Counted from the stretch's first letter, positions 20,676-34,927 are shown. The stretch: DNA of 64,000 nucleotides from Salminus brasiliensis (GCF_030463535.1 NC_132878.1:98083540-98147539), one strand, 5' to 3'. Numbers and translations: made by a program. Notes: a model not told the origin generated them from the letters alone.

Positions 20676-21830
20676 TTCATGGATCTTCATCATCTTCAAC
20701 ATGTCCCTGACACAGTATACCTCCTATGTCAGAATGTTTGTTGACTTTAGCTCTGCCTTTAACATCATCATCCCATCTCCCAGATTGGTCTTCATAATTA
20801 ACATTGGAATATGTCACACACTTTGTAACTGGATCATGGACTTTCTCACCAGCAGAACACAGCACATTAGAATGGGTGACCACACCTCCCCCACCCTCAC
20901 TCAGCACAGGATGCCCACAAGTCTGAGTTCTCTCACCCATAATTTATACCCTGTATGCTTACGACTGCAGTAAACAGCTCCAACACCATAATCGAGTTTG
21001 CAGATGATATAAAAATAACCATCACCAATAATGATAAGAAACCATACAGAGAGGAAGTGAAGCTTCTTGCAGAGTAGTATACTAACAACCTCTCTCTCAA
21101 TGTCATCAAAACTAAGGAGCTGATTGTTGATTTTAAAGAGGGGAGCAGAGTGCACTCATCCCTAAACAACTAGCAGACAGGGTGGAGAGTGAGCAGTTTC
21201 AAGTTCCTTGATGTCCACATATCTGAGGATGTCATCTGATCACTCAACACATCACACATTATCAGGAAGCAACACCTCCACTTCCTCTGATGACTGAGTC
21301 ACAACAGCTTCTCCTCTGCAACTTTAACAGACCACTGTAAAGTGCATCCTGACCAGCTGCATCACAGTGTAGTATGGCAGTGCCACTGCTAAACACAAGA
21401 CCCTGCAGAGTGGCCCAGTACATCACTGCACCTTCCCTCCCACCCATTCAGGACCTATACAACAAGCCAATTCCTCTGACCCCACTCACCCCAGCCACTT
21501 CCTGTTTCAACTCCTGACATCCAGAAAGAGGCACAGGAACATCACAGCCAAAAACTGCAGATTCAAGTACAGCTTCTCCCCACATGATGTTAAACTGGAT
21601 TCACCAGCAACACCAACAACCTGAACACATACACAACAACTGCTACTGATCCTTCCATTTCACTTATCATACCAATGCTGAGCTTTACCAGCTCAGGGAC
21701 TGTCTGCACTCTGCACTTTATCTGGAACTCCCTCTACTGTAACTAAGCTGTGTACTGTTCTCTCTATCTGAACACTAGCTGCCAATTACTGCACTGTACA
21801 CCTTGTTTACAAATGTAATGCTGCTATAAT
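20676..21830 (+). mobile_element. Decayed LINE reverse transcriptase fragment
   Basis: Readable RT motifs include VRMFVDFSSAFNIIIPS, then ICHTLCNWIMDFLTSRTQH, then IRMGDHTSPTLTQH, followed in other frames by the FADD-type region and KTKELIVDF. Multiple frameshifts and stops. This resembles Jockey-superfamily (L2/CR1/Rex-like) fish LINEs; the clade was not determined. The 5' part is missing. Confidence 0.75.
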
Positions 21831-22009
21831 AGCATACTAGTCTACCTCAGCATACATTACTAATCCATAAGAAGATAACTAATTTCTCTGCTTCTACATA
21901 CAGATGATTTTTTAAGACAGGTACAAATCTTACAGACATGGGCAACATGCATTTCAAGAACAGTATAAATTACAGTATAAAGTATAAATCAAAATGTCGA
22001 CAGAAAGCT

Positions 22010-22185
22010 ATGATAAAGTGCCTTAGCGTGTCCCTCAGGATGTCATTAATAAAGGATTGGAATACAGTCGGGGCATTAGACAACCCGAGTGGCATAACCA
22101 AATACTCATAGTGCCCCACAGTGATGACAAGATGCAGTTTTCCTGTTACTCTAGATTACGCACACATTTCACGTCAAGCTGGATG
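22010..22185 (-). mobile_element. Ty3/gypsy reverse transcriptase scrap
   Basis: The minus strand encodes [20 protein letters not shown], the palm region just before the YxDD motif of gypsy RT, with stops around it. Only about 180 bases are recognisable. Confidence 0.7.
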
Positions 22186-22984
22186 AAAACAGAGCAGTTC
22201 CAATGCTACAGTCACTAACAGCAATGTGTATGTGAACAATTTAGTGACTTGCTACTTGTCCTAGTACTTCCAATAGAAGTAAGTAAAATCCTAGATATCA
22301 TAAACAGTTACTATATCTAATTATATAGGTATAATATAATAAGGTATAATAAAATAAGTGCTAGTTTTAGTTAATAACCTGTTTTTGTGTTTTTTTATAT
22401 TTTTATTCATTACCCTATTGACATTCTGTTGATTTCCTCTTCAGTCAAGCTCCGATGGCTGCATCCCAGGTTCCCATCAAGCCCCTGACTCCTCCTCCCA
22501 GTCCTTGCTCCATGCCAGTTCCAGTTCTGTCCAATGAAACCGCTGCCCCTATGGGGCCAAATCTGGCTGCCAATCACTTATATTAGATTCGATTATCCAA
22601 ATGAGTAAATCCAGGTTTGTGGGCGTCTGTCTGCTCCACTCTCCCAGAAGACCAGAATAAAGGGACAAACACCCACAGAACTCACAGTAAACTCCAGCAG
22701 GACACCGCTGTCAAAGCGTCTGCTGTGTTTTCTGGCGAGTGGGTGATGCTGCTGTGATCCTGACCACTCAAGCCAATGATAAGCGCTGTTTTAGTCAGGC
22801 CAGGGAAAATGTCCCCCAACAGTTCAGTCTATTCTGACACTCACCTGTTTTATTTTATGAATGATGCAAGAAGACAAACCCACACCATGTAGCTCCTTCA
22901 ATAAGATAATTTTCCATTTTCACTGAGTGTAAATAAAGAGGAATAATGATCACAGATATGAATATGAGCATCTCACTAAATATA
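22186..22984. other. Intergenic, no supported gene
   Basis: AT-rich sequence, plus a proline-rich 43-codon plus-strand frame at 22,455-22,586 that follows an acceptor-like CTCTTCAG but lacks any other support. Confidence 0.4.
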
Positions 22985-24754
<1,770 letters not shown>

Positions 24755-24952
24755 TGGGATGTCCATGTTTGTATGCTGTGCTTCTTTGTGAAAGTGGTGC
24801 AGTCATTAAAAAGGTAAAGGTATTTGTCACTGTACTATATACAGCTAAATGTGTCCTCTGCATTTGTCCCATCTGTGTTAGTGAACACATACACACACTC
24901 CAGGTCCACTCCAAGTCCTAAATTCCACTTTTCCTTTTTTTATGCAGTACTG

Positions 24953-24985
<33 letters not shown>

Positions 24986-26251
24986 ATACCATATAGGGTT
25001 AGAGAACCTATTAAGCTAACCAAAATCTAAAGACATTTTTAAAGCACAACACAATGATTCCAGCAGCATAAATGGTATTATTGACATGGCATATTAATCT
25101 CTTATACAGTAATATTTAACTTAATTATAATGTTTTTGTCACTTAAAATTAAGAATGACATCTCTAAAAGCAAAAAGTTAGGGTGAGCTTAATGGGTACA
25201 TTTTGTAGCCTTTAAGCTTGACCCTGTACCAAATAAGCTCACACTGATTACAATTGTTTTTTAAAATAATAAAAGGTAAGGTAAAGAGCCAATAAAAAGC
25301 ACCAAACTAATAAAATGGAGAAACTGAGTCGATCAAATGATTTTATTCCTAGTGGAGTGTCATGTAGTGTAAACTAGATAAGTTGGCTATGGGCATTTAA
25401 GGGGATGTGTGGGTGTTTGGGTGTGTGTGGAAAGTATAACGATTGGATGGTTTGTACGAGTAGAGCAGCTTGCAAGTTTTTATTTAGTGAGAATTCCTGT
25501 CTTTTCACCACTAAATTTCATTATATAGATTTAAAGGGGAATTTGCCCCCCCCCCTGTTCCCACTGTGTAGTAGCTAATTATGAATACCATTATTAAATT
25601 GATTGATTGATTGATTGATTGATTGATAGACTGATAGATTTTATTGGGTCTCAGATTTTGTCATTTTAATGCTGTTAAAAAGGTTGTTGGCTTAATAATT
25701 TTAAAAGATCTATTAAAAGTAACAGGAATCAGTGAATGATTAAAGACTGTTTATAAAATATTTACATAGATGTTTAATAGAAATGAGCTTAAAGGGAGAT
25801 GATTGCCTTACAACAGCTTTACCAGAGCAGCAATTTATGATAAATGATCCAAACAATTAAAGAACAATATTTAGTAACATAAACGATCAAGGTTCTACAT
25901 CAAATTATACATTTCTTTAAACAAACAATATTGATACAATCTATTAAATTATACTTTTTGTTGTTGATTTCAGACTGATTTCTCACTGTTTTTTAGAGTA
26001 CTGTACCCTTTCGACTGACCTTACAATAATATGAATTATTGAAAAATTAGAGCAACCTACAACTACTGACCATTAATAAACTGAGAATTGATGGTATTTT
26101 AGATTGCAAAATACAAACCAGTAATACCTCTGATGAAATATACTGGTGTGTATAAATGCAGAGTTACCAAAGAACAGAAACTACATACATGTGTTACAGT
26201 GTAGCTTAGCGAGTGGCTACAGATCCAAAACCTCAGGGAACAAGCACTCAA

Positions 26252-26302
<51 letters not shown>

Positions 26303-26337
26303 GTTATTCTATATTACAGAGTGAGCTCAATGAAACT
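24755..26337. other. Downstream flank of unit 2, partly duplicated
   Basis: 24,918-25,110 and the stretch just before the B30.2 exon resemble the downstream flanks at 4,450-5,188 and 38,330-38,990 (shared TAC triplet run and ATATAGGGTTAGAGAACC). The middle is unique AT-rich sequence with an ATTG tetranucleotide run near 25,595-25,627. A CA microsatellite is at 26,254-26,300. No gene seen. Confidence 0.6.
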
Positions 26338-26900
26338 TCAATAAGCTTCTAAAAGGTAACCCAAACCCTGCATAGATGGGTTGAGTGAATGTGGTGTTGA
26401 ATGTGTGTGTGAGTGTGTGAGTGTGTGTAAGTGTGTGAGTGTGTGTAAGTGTGTGAGTGTGTGTGTATCAGAGGAGACGCTGTAGAAGGACAGAGTGCCA
26501 GCCGGACAGTCCACATACACTCCTACTCTCCTACAGCTGGAGGGAGGAGGAGGGAGATCAGTTCTGTTATTATTGTGATAAACAGAGAAACCTTTGTCAG
26601 AGCAGATCAGACACCAGGACTCTTCATTCAGTCCAAACCAGCAGTCTGATCTCCCTCCTTTCCTGCTGATGGTTTTGTAAGTCAGAGCTATATCAGCTCC
26701 CCACTCCCCGCTCCACTCAGCCTCCCAGTAACAGCGTCCAGTCAGACTCTCTCTACTCATCACCTGCTGATACACATCAAACCTCTCTGGATGATCAGGA
26801 TACGACTGCAGCTCCTCTCCCCTCACCACCTTTCTGTTCCCCTCACTCAGAGAGAGACGTGTGTGTGCTGTGTTTGGGTCCAGTGTGAGATCACAGCCGT
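26338..26900 (-). pseudogene. B30.2 exon, unit 2, frameshifted at the end
   Basis: PRY-SPRY hallmarks are intact (LDPNTAH, GRCYWEAEW, CWFGLNEESW, VDCPAGTLSFYSV). The GT-rich repeat encoding THLHTLTHLHTLTHSH is longer than in units 1 and 3 and shifts the frame. The last strand (TQPLYAGxGVY in the paralogues) is therefore lost, and the frame ends in unrelated residues. The acceptor and split Tyr codon are preserved. Confidence 0.8.
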
Positions 26901-26943
26901 CTGAACACAAGAAGAGACATTAGAGGAGGAGCACTGCACTGAT

Positions 26944-26946
<3 letters not shown>

Positions 26947-26983
<37 letters not shown>

Positions 26984-27085
26984 CTTACATTTCTTTAGTC
27001 CAGGTTTGATTCTGATCTTCCCTCCATGTTTCACTCTAAACACACACACACACACACACACATACACACACAAACACACACACAC
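26947..27085. repeat. GT and CA tracts flanking the unit 2 linker exon
   Basis: A GT tract at 26,947-26,980 and a CA tract from about 27,039 to 27,085 repeat the layout of unit 1. Confidence 0.85.
26989..27035 (-). CDS. 47-nt linker exon, unit 2
   Basis: It encodes VKHGGKIRIKPGLKK plus split codons, with the same splice signals and phase as units 1 and 3. The exon is intact although the gene around it is not. Confidence 0.75.
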
Positions 27086-27089
27086 AGAT

Positions 27090-28560
27090 CATGATTTTTT
27101 ATATTCTTATTCTCTCCCTCTCTCTCTCTGTCTCTCTCTCTTTCTCTCTCTCTGTGTGTCTTTCTCTCTCTAGCTGGATCATCTGTCATCTCTGTAAGCT
27201 TTCTTTCTGTTCAGTTTTCTGCTGTTGTAAAATAACTTTCCCCCAGAAATTCTCTTTAGAATCAGTGTTCTACTTGCCCTTCGTTGCTCTGCAAAATGAC
27301 TTTACCTCACTGCTAAATATATAGATTTAAGGGCTTTTAATGTTCATCAAGGTTACGATGATGCCCCTGATTTAGCTCAGTCATGACTAGAAAAGAATGA
27401 AAGAGAGACATTCATGCAACATTACAATATAAATGAGTCACTAAAAAACATCTATAAAAATACTATTAAAAAAATCTACAACGACTCCCAATGACTGCCC
27501 TTCTAGCATCAGTCAGGGGAAGGTGGCCTCCTGCGGGGGAGAATGAAAATACAGTTACCTCCAAATAAACATCTATTGAAACTCTGATAGCAGTGCCAAT
27601 CTTAATTCTCTCCTCCTACTTTTGGCCACTCAGAACCAGGTGAAGGTGCTCTAGGTTTGTAGGCGACCTCTTACTGCTCCTGTTCAAATCATTTCAGTCC
27701 TGTAAATCGATGAGTAAATTACTTAATTACATCATTTCTTTAGTGAAAGAGAAAGAGGACTTGAGTTCCACAATACTGATGACCCATCAGTCCGTTACAG
27801 TGTTTCTCTCACAACAATCTTCTCTATGGCATCTTTGTAACTTCCTCAGTCATCAGATAGTAGATCTTCAGCCAAAACTTGTTGATCCTTTTGTTCTCAT
27901 TACAGAAAAAAAATCATAGTGTGAAACAAATAAACTACAAGATTTGACATGTTTTAGAACATTTAGGTAATTTTTTAATGAAATGTAAATAAATGTGGCA
28001 TTTTTGTAACCTGATTAGGGTTGGCCTGAAGAAATCTGCTGGAGAGCTAACCTGGCTTCCCATATCTCGAAACACTAGGGAGTCTACAATCTTTAGGGAT
28101 GGGACGTTCAATACAGAGGCTTCAAGGTTTTTGTCACTTTTTAATCACCTGCTGATTCGACTCACTCGTACTGAAGTCACCTCAGAGGGTTTGCTTCCTT
28201 CTACAGAGGGTGGAAAATCTGGGCTGTGACAGACAGCTGTTTATGTTGTAATTGAGAGGAATGGACTTACCCAGGACCACTGGTTTTTACCAGTCTGTAC
28301 TAAGGCCTTGGGTCTTGGTACTGAAGATTAGGAGGACTGATGCTCAGGTGTGCATGTGCATTGAAGTCTTTATTTTATAACTCTTTAATTCTGGTCACAG
28401 AGCTGATCTCTAGAAGCACCTGATTGCTCTTTGGACAGGCAGGTGTTACCAAGCTGGCTGATCTGAGAACCGACAAAGACTAGAAATCAGCTGATGTACT
28501 GCGTTACTGAGGATTCTGGGAAAGGTAAATGTAAAGGTCATCTCTGCTTTATCCTTCAGA
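27090..28560. other. Intron/insert sequence, nothing recognised
   Basis: A TC-rich tract (27,110-27,175) is followed by unique AT-rich sequence. A stretch near 28,540-28,630 has acceptor- and donor-like signals, but its frame is only 17 codons. The 5' end of the downstream gypsy element could not be found. Confidence 0.45.
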
Positions 28561-28699
28561 GAGGTTTTGAAATGTCAATCAAGGAGATGGCCAAGGATCT
28601 TTCCTTCCTTCCTAATTGCTGCTGAAGTTGGTGAGTATCAGAAGGAGGAGGAGGGAGCACTTCTCTACTTTAAAGTCCCACAACTGGGCAGTTTCACAC

Positions 28700-30577
28700 A
28701 TACTTCTAAGAAAGTGCTGTATGTAACCCATGGTTTAAGGGAGTCCATGTTGGTCAGGGTCAAAGAGGGTGAAGCGTGGAAGTTGCTCCTGGCAAACAAC
28801 CTGTTCGTGAAATTGGAGAAATCCCATTTCCATGCGCAGACGATCTCCTTTCTGGGCTTTGTTGTGTCCCACAACACCCTGCGCATGGACCCGGCCAAAA
28901 TCAAGGCCGTGGAAACCGGCCCCGTCCAACCTCTGTGCGCCTAGTCCAACACTTCCTGGGTTTCGGCAATTTCTTTCGGTGGTTCATGAGGAATTTTGGC
29001 TCCTTGGCAGCCCCTTTGACCGCCTTGATGATAAAAACATCAGGAAGGTTCGTCTGGTCCATGGAAGTGCAGGAGACGTCCAGCAGGCCAAACTTCTTAA
29101 TCCACACCATGGCAGGTGGGGATTGTTCTTCACTCTGTTTGATTTCATATTGTCATTCCAAACTGGCTTAAAGAACATCAAGCCCGATGCTCTCTCTCGC
29201 CAGTGGGAACCCCCTCCTCTATCGAACACACCCATAACCATAGTCCCCAACACCTGGCACCTGGATCATGGCACGTGACTAGAGGACACAGTGAAGCAGG
29301 CTCACCGGGAGGGCCGGGGGGGGCTTGGCTTTACATACCCGGGCCTGTAAGGGAACGGGTGCTTCAGTGGGGCCATGCGTCCTCCCAGGCAGCACACCCA
29401 GGGACTACATGCATGCTCAAACTTCTGAGACGGCGATTCTGGTGGCCCCCACATGGAGGGAGACGTGCAAGCTCATGTAGCCTCATGTTTGGTGTGCTTG
29501 CAATGCAAAGACCCGAGAACCAGGCCCACTGGTCTGCTACTTCCGTTGGCCGTTATCTCGTGTCCTTGTTCCCACCTGTCCCTTGACTTTATCACAGGGT
29601 TGCCCCGGTCACGTGGCAACACTGTGATTCTAGTCATTGTGGACCAGTTCTTCAAGGCTGGCTGCTTTGTGGCTCTCCCAAAGCTGCCATCTGCTAAGGA
29701 GACGGCCGAGCTAGTGCTCAACCAGGTGGTCCAGGTTCATGGATTCCCCTCGGACATCGTGTCGGACCATGGGCCTCAAATCACCAGCCGGTTCTGGGGA
29801 CCCTTTTGTTGACAGTTGGGGGCAGAAGCCAGCCTCTCATCTGGCTTTCACCCCTCAGTCTAATGGCCAGACAGAGAGGGTCAATGAAGACCTGGAGCAT
29901 ACCCTCCGCTGTCTGGCCTTCTCCTCCCCATCTACCTGGTCTGATCAACTGATTTGGGCGGAGTACGCACATAAAACCCTCTGGCACTCATCCCTGGGAA
30001 TGTCCCCATTTGAGTGCCAGTATGGATACGCTCCGCCCATGTTCTCTGGACAGGAGACGGGGACGGGGGTCTGTTCAGCTGAACTACTGGTCAGGCGCTG
30101 CTTTAGAACCCGCAAGACCCTCCAGTCCCTCCTGTCTGCAGCTTGGCCAAGGATTTGCCCTTACGTGGTGCCCCCCACAAGTTGGCTTACATCGGGATCG
30201 GGATTACATTCAAGATCCTTCGGCGGGTCAATCCTGTCCCCCACCACCTTGCCCTTCCCCCTTCGATGTGCAGTAATTAACCCCACCTTCCATGTTTCCC
30301 GCATTAAGCCGCATCTTGTGTTCCATGGGTCCCACCAATCCGCCGGGCTCACGTACAGTTGGCGGTGCGCCGGCCTACACCGGCAGGCGCCTTCTGGATG
30401 TCCGTTGGGTCCACGGTGGGCTCCAATATCTAGTGGACTGGGAGGGTTATGTCCCAGAGGAGCGGTCCTGGGTGCCCTCTTGCCACGTCCTGGACCCCGA
30501 GCTCATCTGATCGTTTCGTCGACACCGTGCAGCTGGATTGGGGACGTCGGGTGCCGCCCCTCGGGAAGGGGGGGTCC
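28700..30577 (+). mobile_element. Ty3/gypsy chromodomain retrotransposon, internally deleted
   Basis: From left to right: RT thumb (LLANNLFVKLEKSHFHAQTI, FLGFVVS), RT connection (HFLGFGNFFRWFMRNFGSLA), a jump over most of RNase H to KNIKPDALSRQW, and the integrase zinc region. The integrase core follows (LDFITGLPRSRGNTVILVIV, VSDHGPQITSRFW, HPQSNGQTERVNEDLEHTL). Then come SSLGMSPFECQYGYAPP and a chromodomain ([36 protein letters not shown]). A polypurine tract is at 30,563-30,574. Gag, protease and the first RT half are absent, and several frames are broken. Confidence 0.88.
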
Positions 30578-30765
30578 TGTAAGGGGTATCTCTAGGGCAA
30601 AGCCTAGACTCACAACACCTGGGAAAAAGGCTATATAAGCACACAGAGGCCATATTTCCAAGCTGAAGGCTGAGTGGGTGTCACTCTCCTTCGTGTGTTT
30701 CTCCCGTGTTTGTTTCCCTCTGTGTGAACCCCAAGTTTTCCCTTCAAGTCCCCTGTGTCTGTGCA
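30578..30765 (+). mobile_element. Partial 3' LTR of the chromodomain gypsy element
   Basis: It starts TGTAAGGGGTATC just after the polypurine tract and has a CTATATAAGC TATA box near 30,631-30,640. It runs into a GT microsatellite at about 30,766, where the LTR is cut off. Confidence 0.65.
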
Positions 30766-30774
30766 GGGTGGGTG

Positions 30775-30809
<35 letters not shown>

Positions 30810-30839
30810 GGCCACATGTGTCCCCTCTCAAGGTAGGGC

Positions 30840-31030
30840 TTCCAACTGGCATTTTTCAGCAGGATAATGCTCAGCCACATACACAACAAGGTTTTCCCAG
30901 GAATGTCTCCACCAGATTGCGACACTTCCTTGGCCTGCCCGGTTGCCAGATTTATCAGCAATCAAGCATTTATGGGACCGACTTTGGCAACCTAGGGTGT
31001 GTACAGGATCTACAGGCCCAGCTGGGCCTT
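30840..31030 (+). mobile_element. Tc1/mariner transposase fragment
   Basis: The frame contains FQQDNAQPHTQQGFPRNVST, RLRHFLGLPGCQ and a YGTDFGNL stretch. This matches the DNAxxH motif and the LPWPxRSPDLSPIEHLWD region of Tc1 transposases, decayed. It adjoins the truncated gypsy LTR. Confidence 0.7.
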
Positions 31031-32053
31031 TTTGCTATCGTAATGATGGTAAAAGTTCGCCTTGCACGGCTCAAAAGTCTCTTAATTATTCATGGGTGTG
31101 TTTTGGGCATAACATGCAATAAATCAATCAGCATGTCACTTGCCATTCCCTTTCAGAGGCAGTTGTGGTCTGACAGTTGTGGTCCGACAGTTGTAGTCCG
31201 CGGATTGCTATTTTGCACAAAGCGGGAGCATACGTGCGTTGGACACGCACCTGTATTGACAATTCAGTGCCAAGATTGCAATGAACGTCTGACTGTTCCG
31301 TTGCCAAGATAGCAATATGCCAGAAATGTACCAAAACACACTTCAATAGTTCTGGTTCTGTTCAGATCTTGGAGATGTTTGGAGGATGGTGTTCTTCAAG
31401 GGACTGAGATGTTCTGCTGACGGATTATCAGGCTATGGTTGCTGTGTTGTGCAGAACTGAAACTGAAGAAGTTAGCTTGGGCTGCAGGAGTCTGAACTAC
31501 GGGACAACATTAATTATGGTAAAATAATAAATGAACCAGTGAACCATATTGATCAGGACAACATATTTCTTATCAAATTATACTCACAGACCCTCTAGCA
31601 GAATGTAAATAGACTGAATGTGTTTACTCGTGTAAATCTGCCTCCAAAGTGCATGCCTCTTTATTCTGCACGCATTCAATCAGATCAGTGTGTAGAATCC
31701 ATCAGTGCTTTCTGTAAGCTACCATGTTTTTATTGCTGTATAAATGATTTACAGGGTTTTTATCCTGGATGTACTGTGTTTTTTCCATAAAAAGTGGGAG
31801 TGAGAGTTTATTCAGAGCACAGTTTGTATTGGTAAGAGCTTATAGTTTTTTTTAATCAACGAAACAATAAAACAAGAAACTGATGTTGTTGGATCAGGTT
31901 CATTACATGGCGAGTAAAAGCAGTGACAATTTTCTTTACTCTGTAAATGTTTAGTTGTTTCGATCAGCAAACAAGACAGAGAAATCAGACCACACTCCAC
32001 TTAACATCTGCAGCACACATCTTTCTCTCACACCACTGAACAGCTGTTGATAC
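31031..32053. other. Intergenic/intron sequence ahead of the unit 2 LRR exon
   Basis: 31,031-31,545 holds nothing recognised. From about 31,546 the sequence matches 41,145-41,430 and 7,208-7,350 (shared LRR 3' intron, e.g. CTGCCTCCAAAGTGCATGCC). Confidence 0.6.
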
Positions 32054-32227
32054 CTGAGTGTGGTGAGTGTGCAGTGTGGATCCTCCAGTCTGGCAGACAA
32101 CAGCTTCACTCCTGACTCTCCTGGGTGGTTGTAGGTCAGATCCAGTTCTTTCAGGTGGGAGGGGTTTGAACTCAGAGCTGTAGCCAGAGAAGAACAGCCT
32201 TTCTCTGTGACCAAACAACCAGACACT
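32054..32227 (-). CDS. LRR exon (last LRR), unit 2
   Basis: A 174-nt exon with intact splice sites encoding [30 protein letters not shown] and [11 protein letters not shown]. It is nearly the same as in units 1 and 3. It now sits directly after a truncated NACHT fragment. Confidence 0.85.
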
Positions 32228-32340
32228 CTGCAGAGAGAGAGAGAGAGAGAGAGAGAATGAGAGAGAGAGAAACATAAAGAAAGAGTGGTAAATTAACAGT
32301 GAGAGAGATGATACACCTTGGTATCAAATTTTCTGGCAAA

Positions 32341-32651
32341 CTTCCTCCACTGTACTTCTGGCTCTTGTGTTTGATCTGAAAGATCAGGAAGTGTGTGAAC
32401 ATCTGTGTCAGGGTTTTGGGGGATTCTCCACTCTTAGCTTCACTCAGCATTCTCTCTAGAACAGTGGCTGCAATCCAGCAGAAGACCGGTATGTGGCACA
32501 TGATGTAGAGGCTTCTTGAAGACCTGATGTGTGTGAAGACTTTGTTGGCCAGGTCCTGATCACTGATCCTCTTCCTGAAGTACTCCTGTTTCTGAGGGTC
32601 ACTGAAACCCCGCACTTCTGTTACCTGATCAACACACTCAGGAGGGATCTG
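32341..32651 (-). pseudogene. NACHT fragment, unit 2
   Basis: It encodes only the region from [20 protein letters not shown] through [20 protein letters not shown] to [11 protein letters not shown], the post-sensor helical part of NACHT. Walker A and B are lost. On its left it fuses to the LRR intron (GGCAAAC joined to TTCCTCC); on its right to the N-terminal linker exon. Confidence 0.85.
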
Positions 32652-32842
32652 TCTGCGAGGTCTGTCTGCTTCATGTTCCTCAGGATCTGCAGTGTGATCT
32701 CCAGCACCCCCTCTCTCCACCCACTCTGATCATCCTCATCCTCCACCTCTCTCTCAGAGCATACTGGGTAATCTGGACTCAGGAGCTTCTTGAATGTGTT
32801 CAGCTCGTTCTCCACTAGAGAGATAAATTTCTGCTGCAGCTC
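32652..32842 (-). pseudogene. N-terminal linker exon fragment, unit 2
   Basis: It encodes ELQQKFISLVENELNTFKKL to [14 protein letters not shown] and then runs without a splice site into the NACHT fragment. The acceptor TTAAT..CAG side is intact. Homology continues right only to about 32,905. Confidence 0.8.
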
Positions 32843-32904
32843 CTGATTAAGAACAGACATCAGAGAATCACTAAAGCTGCACCATTACAGAGAGAGATGA
32901 TCTA

Positions 32905-34300
32905 ATCACAGAACAAATGAGTTGTTGAGTTATTTTCTGTAAAAAATAATATCAGTTTATATACATTTTTTATGAATGTAAACATATATGGAGTAAAAAT
33001 TAACCACTTCTTGTAGGTCTGTAGATTTATTCGTATATTTATTCAAAAAGAAAAAATTCCCAAATTAACAACTGATTTATCCTCAACATTATTACACAAC
33101 TCAGAAAACATGTGCAGCTTTACTGGTTTTAGGCAGTAAATAAAAATATATATATATATTTCTGTAGAAAATACACACACTAAATTGTTGTATTCACTGC
33201 AACACCTAGTCCTATTATCATCATCTTGGTCAGTACGTTTTATCTGAATTTCACTCCAGACTCATGACTCATCTCAACCACTTAGTTATGCGGAAAACAT
33301 TTTTAGGATGTAACACAATAACAATTAAAGGAAAATGGTTCTGTGGTTTGATGCATTTGAGACTTGTCAAATAAAGTGACACCAAAATGACACCAAAAAT
33401 AAAGTTCTTAATAAATGTCTAGAACTAGAACTAAACTTTACTGAACTAAAAACCAAACCCAAACAACCTCAAAGACTTAACTGATTAAATTAAACTCAAA
33501 CTGCTCTGAACTAAACTCCAACTAACTCCAAGGAGTGAGGAGGTTCATTATACATCAGATAAAACTAAAAAGAAAACATTTGACATGTTTTATGAGCATT
33601 AACACACTTAATTTGACTACGTAAGAGGAAGAGTAAACAAAACTAAGAATATGAACAGAAAGATTCACCTGATAACTACTAAACATATGAACTACCGATT
33701 TAGTAAACTAACACATTATACAGTGATGGAGACAGGACTTAGCTACCAGTATTGAGCAGAATACCCTTTTCTTCTTTTAACAGAAACCATATTCAATTTA
33801 AACAGAAAGACATCTTAAGATTTTCGACTGGAAAACCTGCATTGTTCCCAAGATTGACAGGTTTTGGCATGGTACCTGTGGAACAGATGTCACATATATC
33901 CCATATTCTCTTCTGCAACGTCTGAAACATGAATAATATGCATATCTCTGTTTGCTTATAGAATACAATCTGGAAGTTATTTCAATGGTGATCTCAAATG
34001 TTCACAGTTGGTCCAGCAATTAGTTTTAGAGTGTGCTTTCAGCTATGGAATTCTTTCGAGGTTTGATTTAATTCTTGTGACAAATTACAAAATTCATGAT
34101 GTGGAAGAAGGGGTGCTTGGGAGCACAACTTTAGGGGGCTCCTGGGCTCATGGCAACACTCAAGAAGATGCTTCCCTCAGGTTAAGTGAGGGTTTGTTTG
34201 GTTTATGTGTTTTACTTTGTAGGAGAGTACCCTGGACCAAGATCATTAAAACATCTTGGGTTACTTGTGAATCAACCTAGACACCCTACTCTCCCCCTAA
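32905..34300. other. AT-rich intergenic sequence, nothing recognised
   Basis: Unique sequence with no convincing open frame. A plus-strand 90-codon frame at 34,008-34,280 has no recognisable motif and is not claimed. Confidence 0.55.
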
Positions 34301-34429
34301 CAAAACAACTCTCACCCCCCTCTGGAGGCACTTAGTGACCCTAAGGAGCAGAGACCCTCTCTATTGAAATGCTTTTGAAAAGTTAAATTCCAGAACACCT
34401 TAAATTATGACTATATCAGCACCAGGCAC

Positions 34430-34790
34430 CAGAGATCCCTCGTACTGATAGAGACCATCTGCTTCTTGACCAACAGTAACCTTTTAAGACCCCAAAGTAA
34501 CCAACATATCTTATGCCCAAGAGTGACATCATGGAGCCACGGAAAACAGCCTCTCAGCAAGAAGATTCTCTCAGAACTTTCTTACTATACTCTATTAAAG
34601 TAGCCACGTCACCGTACTAGATGGTGACCATGATAATAATGTATTTTTATCCTTCTCTGGATAATTTGTGTGTTTGTTTTCTGCATTATAACTTCTATAT
34701 GTTGTACCTATATATTCTCATATATGTGTGTGCCTAATACCTACGGGTGATAGAGTTTAGCATTCAAGTAACTGTTTTATCTGAAGAAGA
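34430..34790. repeat. Dispersed repeat, second copy of the 9,190-9,560 family
   Basis: Shares AACAGTAACCTTTTAA, TTATGCCCAAGAGTG, TAGCCACGT and GATAATAATG strings with 9,260-9,400. It ends close to the left edge of the duplicated block at 34,807. Class not determined. Confidence 0.45.
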
Positions 34791-34927
34791 AGAAAAATAA
34801 CCTTGTGGGTTTTTGGAGGGTTTCTGCTTGAACTTCTTTGCAGGATGTCAGAAAAGCCCCCATGTGTTTGATGTGAACTGCTGTGGAAGGCATGCTTCTT
34901 CTTTTTGTACCATGGAAGAAAGTGCGG

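Larger units (their letters stand above)
26338..32842 (-). pseudogene. NLR-C unit 2, internally deleted pseudogene
   Basis: In transcript order it keeps the N-terminal linker exon fused to a NACHT scrap (32,842-32,341), the last LRR exon (32,227-32,054), the 47-nt linker exon and a B30.2 exon with a frameshifted end. Walker A, FISNA, two LRR exons and all N-terminal repeat exons are absent. Two deletion junctions (about 32,341 and 32,651) are visible against units 1 and 3. A chromodomain gypsy element and a Tc1 scrap fill the LRR to B30.2 intron. It cannot make a normal NLR. Confidence 0.85.

Noticed and set aside
22455..22586. Proline-rich 43-codon plus-strand frame after an acceptor-like site
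   Set aside because: No upstream exon, conservation or domain; too short to support.
34008..34280. 90-codon plus-strand frame
   Set aside because: No motif, no duplicate, no signals.
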